From the NCBI GenBank assembly GCA_003724275.1, contig RHFA01000024.1:1-7309 (forward strand): 7,309 nt of DNA, in the 5' to 3' direction. Position numbers and translations under genes: made by a program. Below the pieces are notes generated by a model that saw only the letters and a program-made list of their open reading frames with translations, had not been told where the DNA came from and searched no databases. This stretch comes from Thaumarchaeota archaeon S13. GTDB taxonomy: Archaea; Thermoproteota; Nitrososphaeria; Nitrososphaerales; Nitrosopumilaceae. Within the stretch, counting starts at the first letter, position 1. Every line of letters begins with the position of its first letter. This document shows, piece after piece, positions 6,413 through 7,309 of this stretch.

Positions 6413-6766
6413 ATGGCTAGATCGCCAAATGACAACCGCGCGGACTCGATGAATCCGCAGACGCGCGCGGGCAAGGCCGCCGCGGCAAACCTCGCAAGGC
6501 AGGCAGCCAAGGCGGCAGGGACAAGCCGCCCTGGCTACGGGGATTTGAGGCACAGGCCGGGCCTTTCGACGACCGCCCCTAGCGAAACAAAGGAAACTTT
6601 GCGAGCCAGAAAGGCTCCGCGGCGGCGTGCCTCCCGCAGGAAATCCCGTGCCGCTTCGTGCAGAACGATGCTTGGCCTTCCGTGGTTACTGACTGTGGGC
6701 GTCTTGGTCGGGATAACCACAGGCGTCATCGAGATAGCAAAGACAGTGGCACAGTTTTTCAAGTAA
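6413..6766 (+). CDS. Small basic protein with NDNR motif and C-terminal membrane helix
   Basis: The product is 117 aa. It opens with NDNRADSMNPQTRAGKAAAA (residues 6-25). From memory this resembles the NDNRS(N/D)..NPNN..Y motif found in many short archaeal and bacterial proteins of unknown role. A linker and a very basic stretch follow (about 63-84, with RKAPRRRASRRKSR). A single hydrophobic helix lies at about 87-106 (LGLPWLLTVGVLVGITTGVI), then a short tail, EIAKTVAQFFK. The basic cluster before the helix predicts a cytoplasmic N-terminus and a C-terminal tail anchor. The basic region could contact nucleic acid or acidic lipids. The start is set by the TATA box 25 nt upstream. A T5 run at 6755-6759, just before the TAA, could serve as a weak archaeal terminator. 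The family is not identified. Confidence 0.75.
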   Translation: MARSPNDNRADSMNPQTRAGKAAAANLARQAAKAAGTSRPGYGDLRHRPGLSTTAPSETKETLRARKAPRRRASRRKSRAASCRTMLGLPWLLTVGVLVGITTGVIEIAKTVAQFFK

Positions 6767-7309
6767 CTGGCAGATCCTGCTGGCGGCCAATTGTGCCTCT
6801 TGGCTTGCGTGGAGAGGTTAGGAGGCACCTGGCTCTCCGGGTCTTCACTGCGCTCTATGTGTCCTTGTGCCCGCCCTTGGTGCCTATAGGGCAGTCACGG
6901 CAAGACGCACACGCCTGGGCACGGCGCCAGGCACCGCCATCCATCACCGCCCTCACCCACTCCTCGCTGCCGGCTCCTGTGCCTCGTCACGGCCGCCCCC
7001 CGGATCTGCCGATCAGTCCGCCTTTCGGTTGGCAAAGTCGGATCTTTTGGTCAAAAAACCCGGATCTCCGCCCCTAGGCGTGCATATGGCAGCGAGCAAA
7101 AGTCCGCCCTGCATTTCTCGGCCTTTTTGCGCAAGCACGCTTGAGGGCAAGGCCCAGAGTGGCTGGCATGGTCTGGGTGCGCGCCAAGCTCGCTTACGTG
7201 TGGCGGCGCGCCGCCCGGGGCAGGGGCGCCATGGACATCACCGATGACCAAAATCATGCTGCTGCGGATCAGGGCGGCTAGCGGCCCGGGCGGGGGCAGC
7301 CCCGCGCCG
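6767..7309. other. Stretch with no supportable gene
   Basis: Several open frames exist, but none has a TATA box at the 23-25 nt spacing used elsewhere here, and their translations are low-complexity. The stretch holds the second copy of the 17-bp motif (7040-7056) and a minus-strand reading that starts MILVIGDVHG at 7257 but loses any family resemblance after about 11 codons. An ATG at 7244 opens a plus-strand frame to the right edge (MTKIMLLRIRAA), which cannot be judged from 22 codons. Confidence 0.5.
7040..7056. repeat. 17-bp motif, copy 2
   Basis: GGATCTTTTGGTCAAAA matches the copy at 6268-6284 in 15 of 17 positions. The two differences fall where the palindrome is broken. No gene start is confidently linked to this copy. 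Confidence 0.35.

Noticed and set aside
7168..7281. 37-codon plus-strand ORF near the right edge
   Set aside because: No TATA-like box about 25 nt upstream and no recognisable motif.

Overview
This 7.3-kb window is GC-rich and looks archaeal. Four of its genes have a TATA-like box (GCTTAAAT, GCTTAAAT, GTATAAAC, GTTTAAAA) ending 23-25 nt before the chosen ATG. That is the layout of leaderless archaeal transcripts, and no Shine-Dalgarno sequence is needed to explain the starts. Frequent AGG (Arg) and ATA (Ile) codons, and proteins without the extreme acidity of halophiles, argue against a haloarchaeon. My best guess is a high-GC thaumarchaeon such as the sponge symbiont Cenarchaeum symbiosum. 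This is an inference from composition and style, not from a marker gene.

Layout, left to right. (1) 1-1679, minus strand: the first 559 codons of a large tetratricopeptide-repeat (TPR) protein that runs off the left edge and has no signal peptide. (2) 1680-1895: its promoter and a GC-rich perfect hairpin. (3) 1896-2585, minus: an unrecognised ORF with one C-terminal membrane helix and a visibly AT-richer interior. Its frame stays open to 3065, but the upstream half does not look coding. (4) 2586-3222: mostly unassigned sequence with repeated GGATCC motifs and a TATATATA tract. (5) 3223-4044 and 4034-4675, plus: an overlapping two-gene unit. It encodes a protein with a zinc-ribbon-like N-terminus and a YwgA/Panacea-like region, then a two-helix membrane protein. 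(6) 4696-6126, minus: a second TPR protein with an N-terminal hydrophobic signal or anchor and 13 back-to-back 34-residue repeats. (7) 6127-6412: a divergent promoter region. (8) 6413-6766, plus: a small basic protein with an NDNR..SMNP motif and a C-terminal membrane helix. (9) 6767-7309: no supportable gene. It holds a second copy of a 17-bp motif from the divergent promoter, and a short phosphoesterase-like reading (GDVHG) that leads nowhere.

Functionally, two long TPR scaffolds, one probably cytosolic and one probably exported or membrane-anchored, flank a small unit that pairs a putative regulator with a membrane protein. The overlapping pair is the best candidate for an undescribed system. 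Panacea domains are known antitoxin modules and the partner is a membrane protein, but homology at both ends is only suggested by eye.
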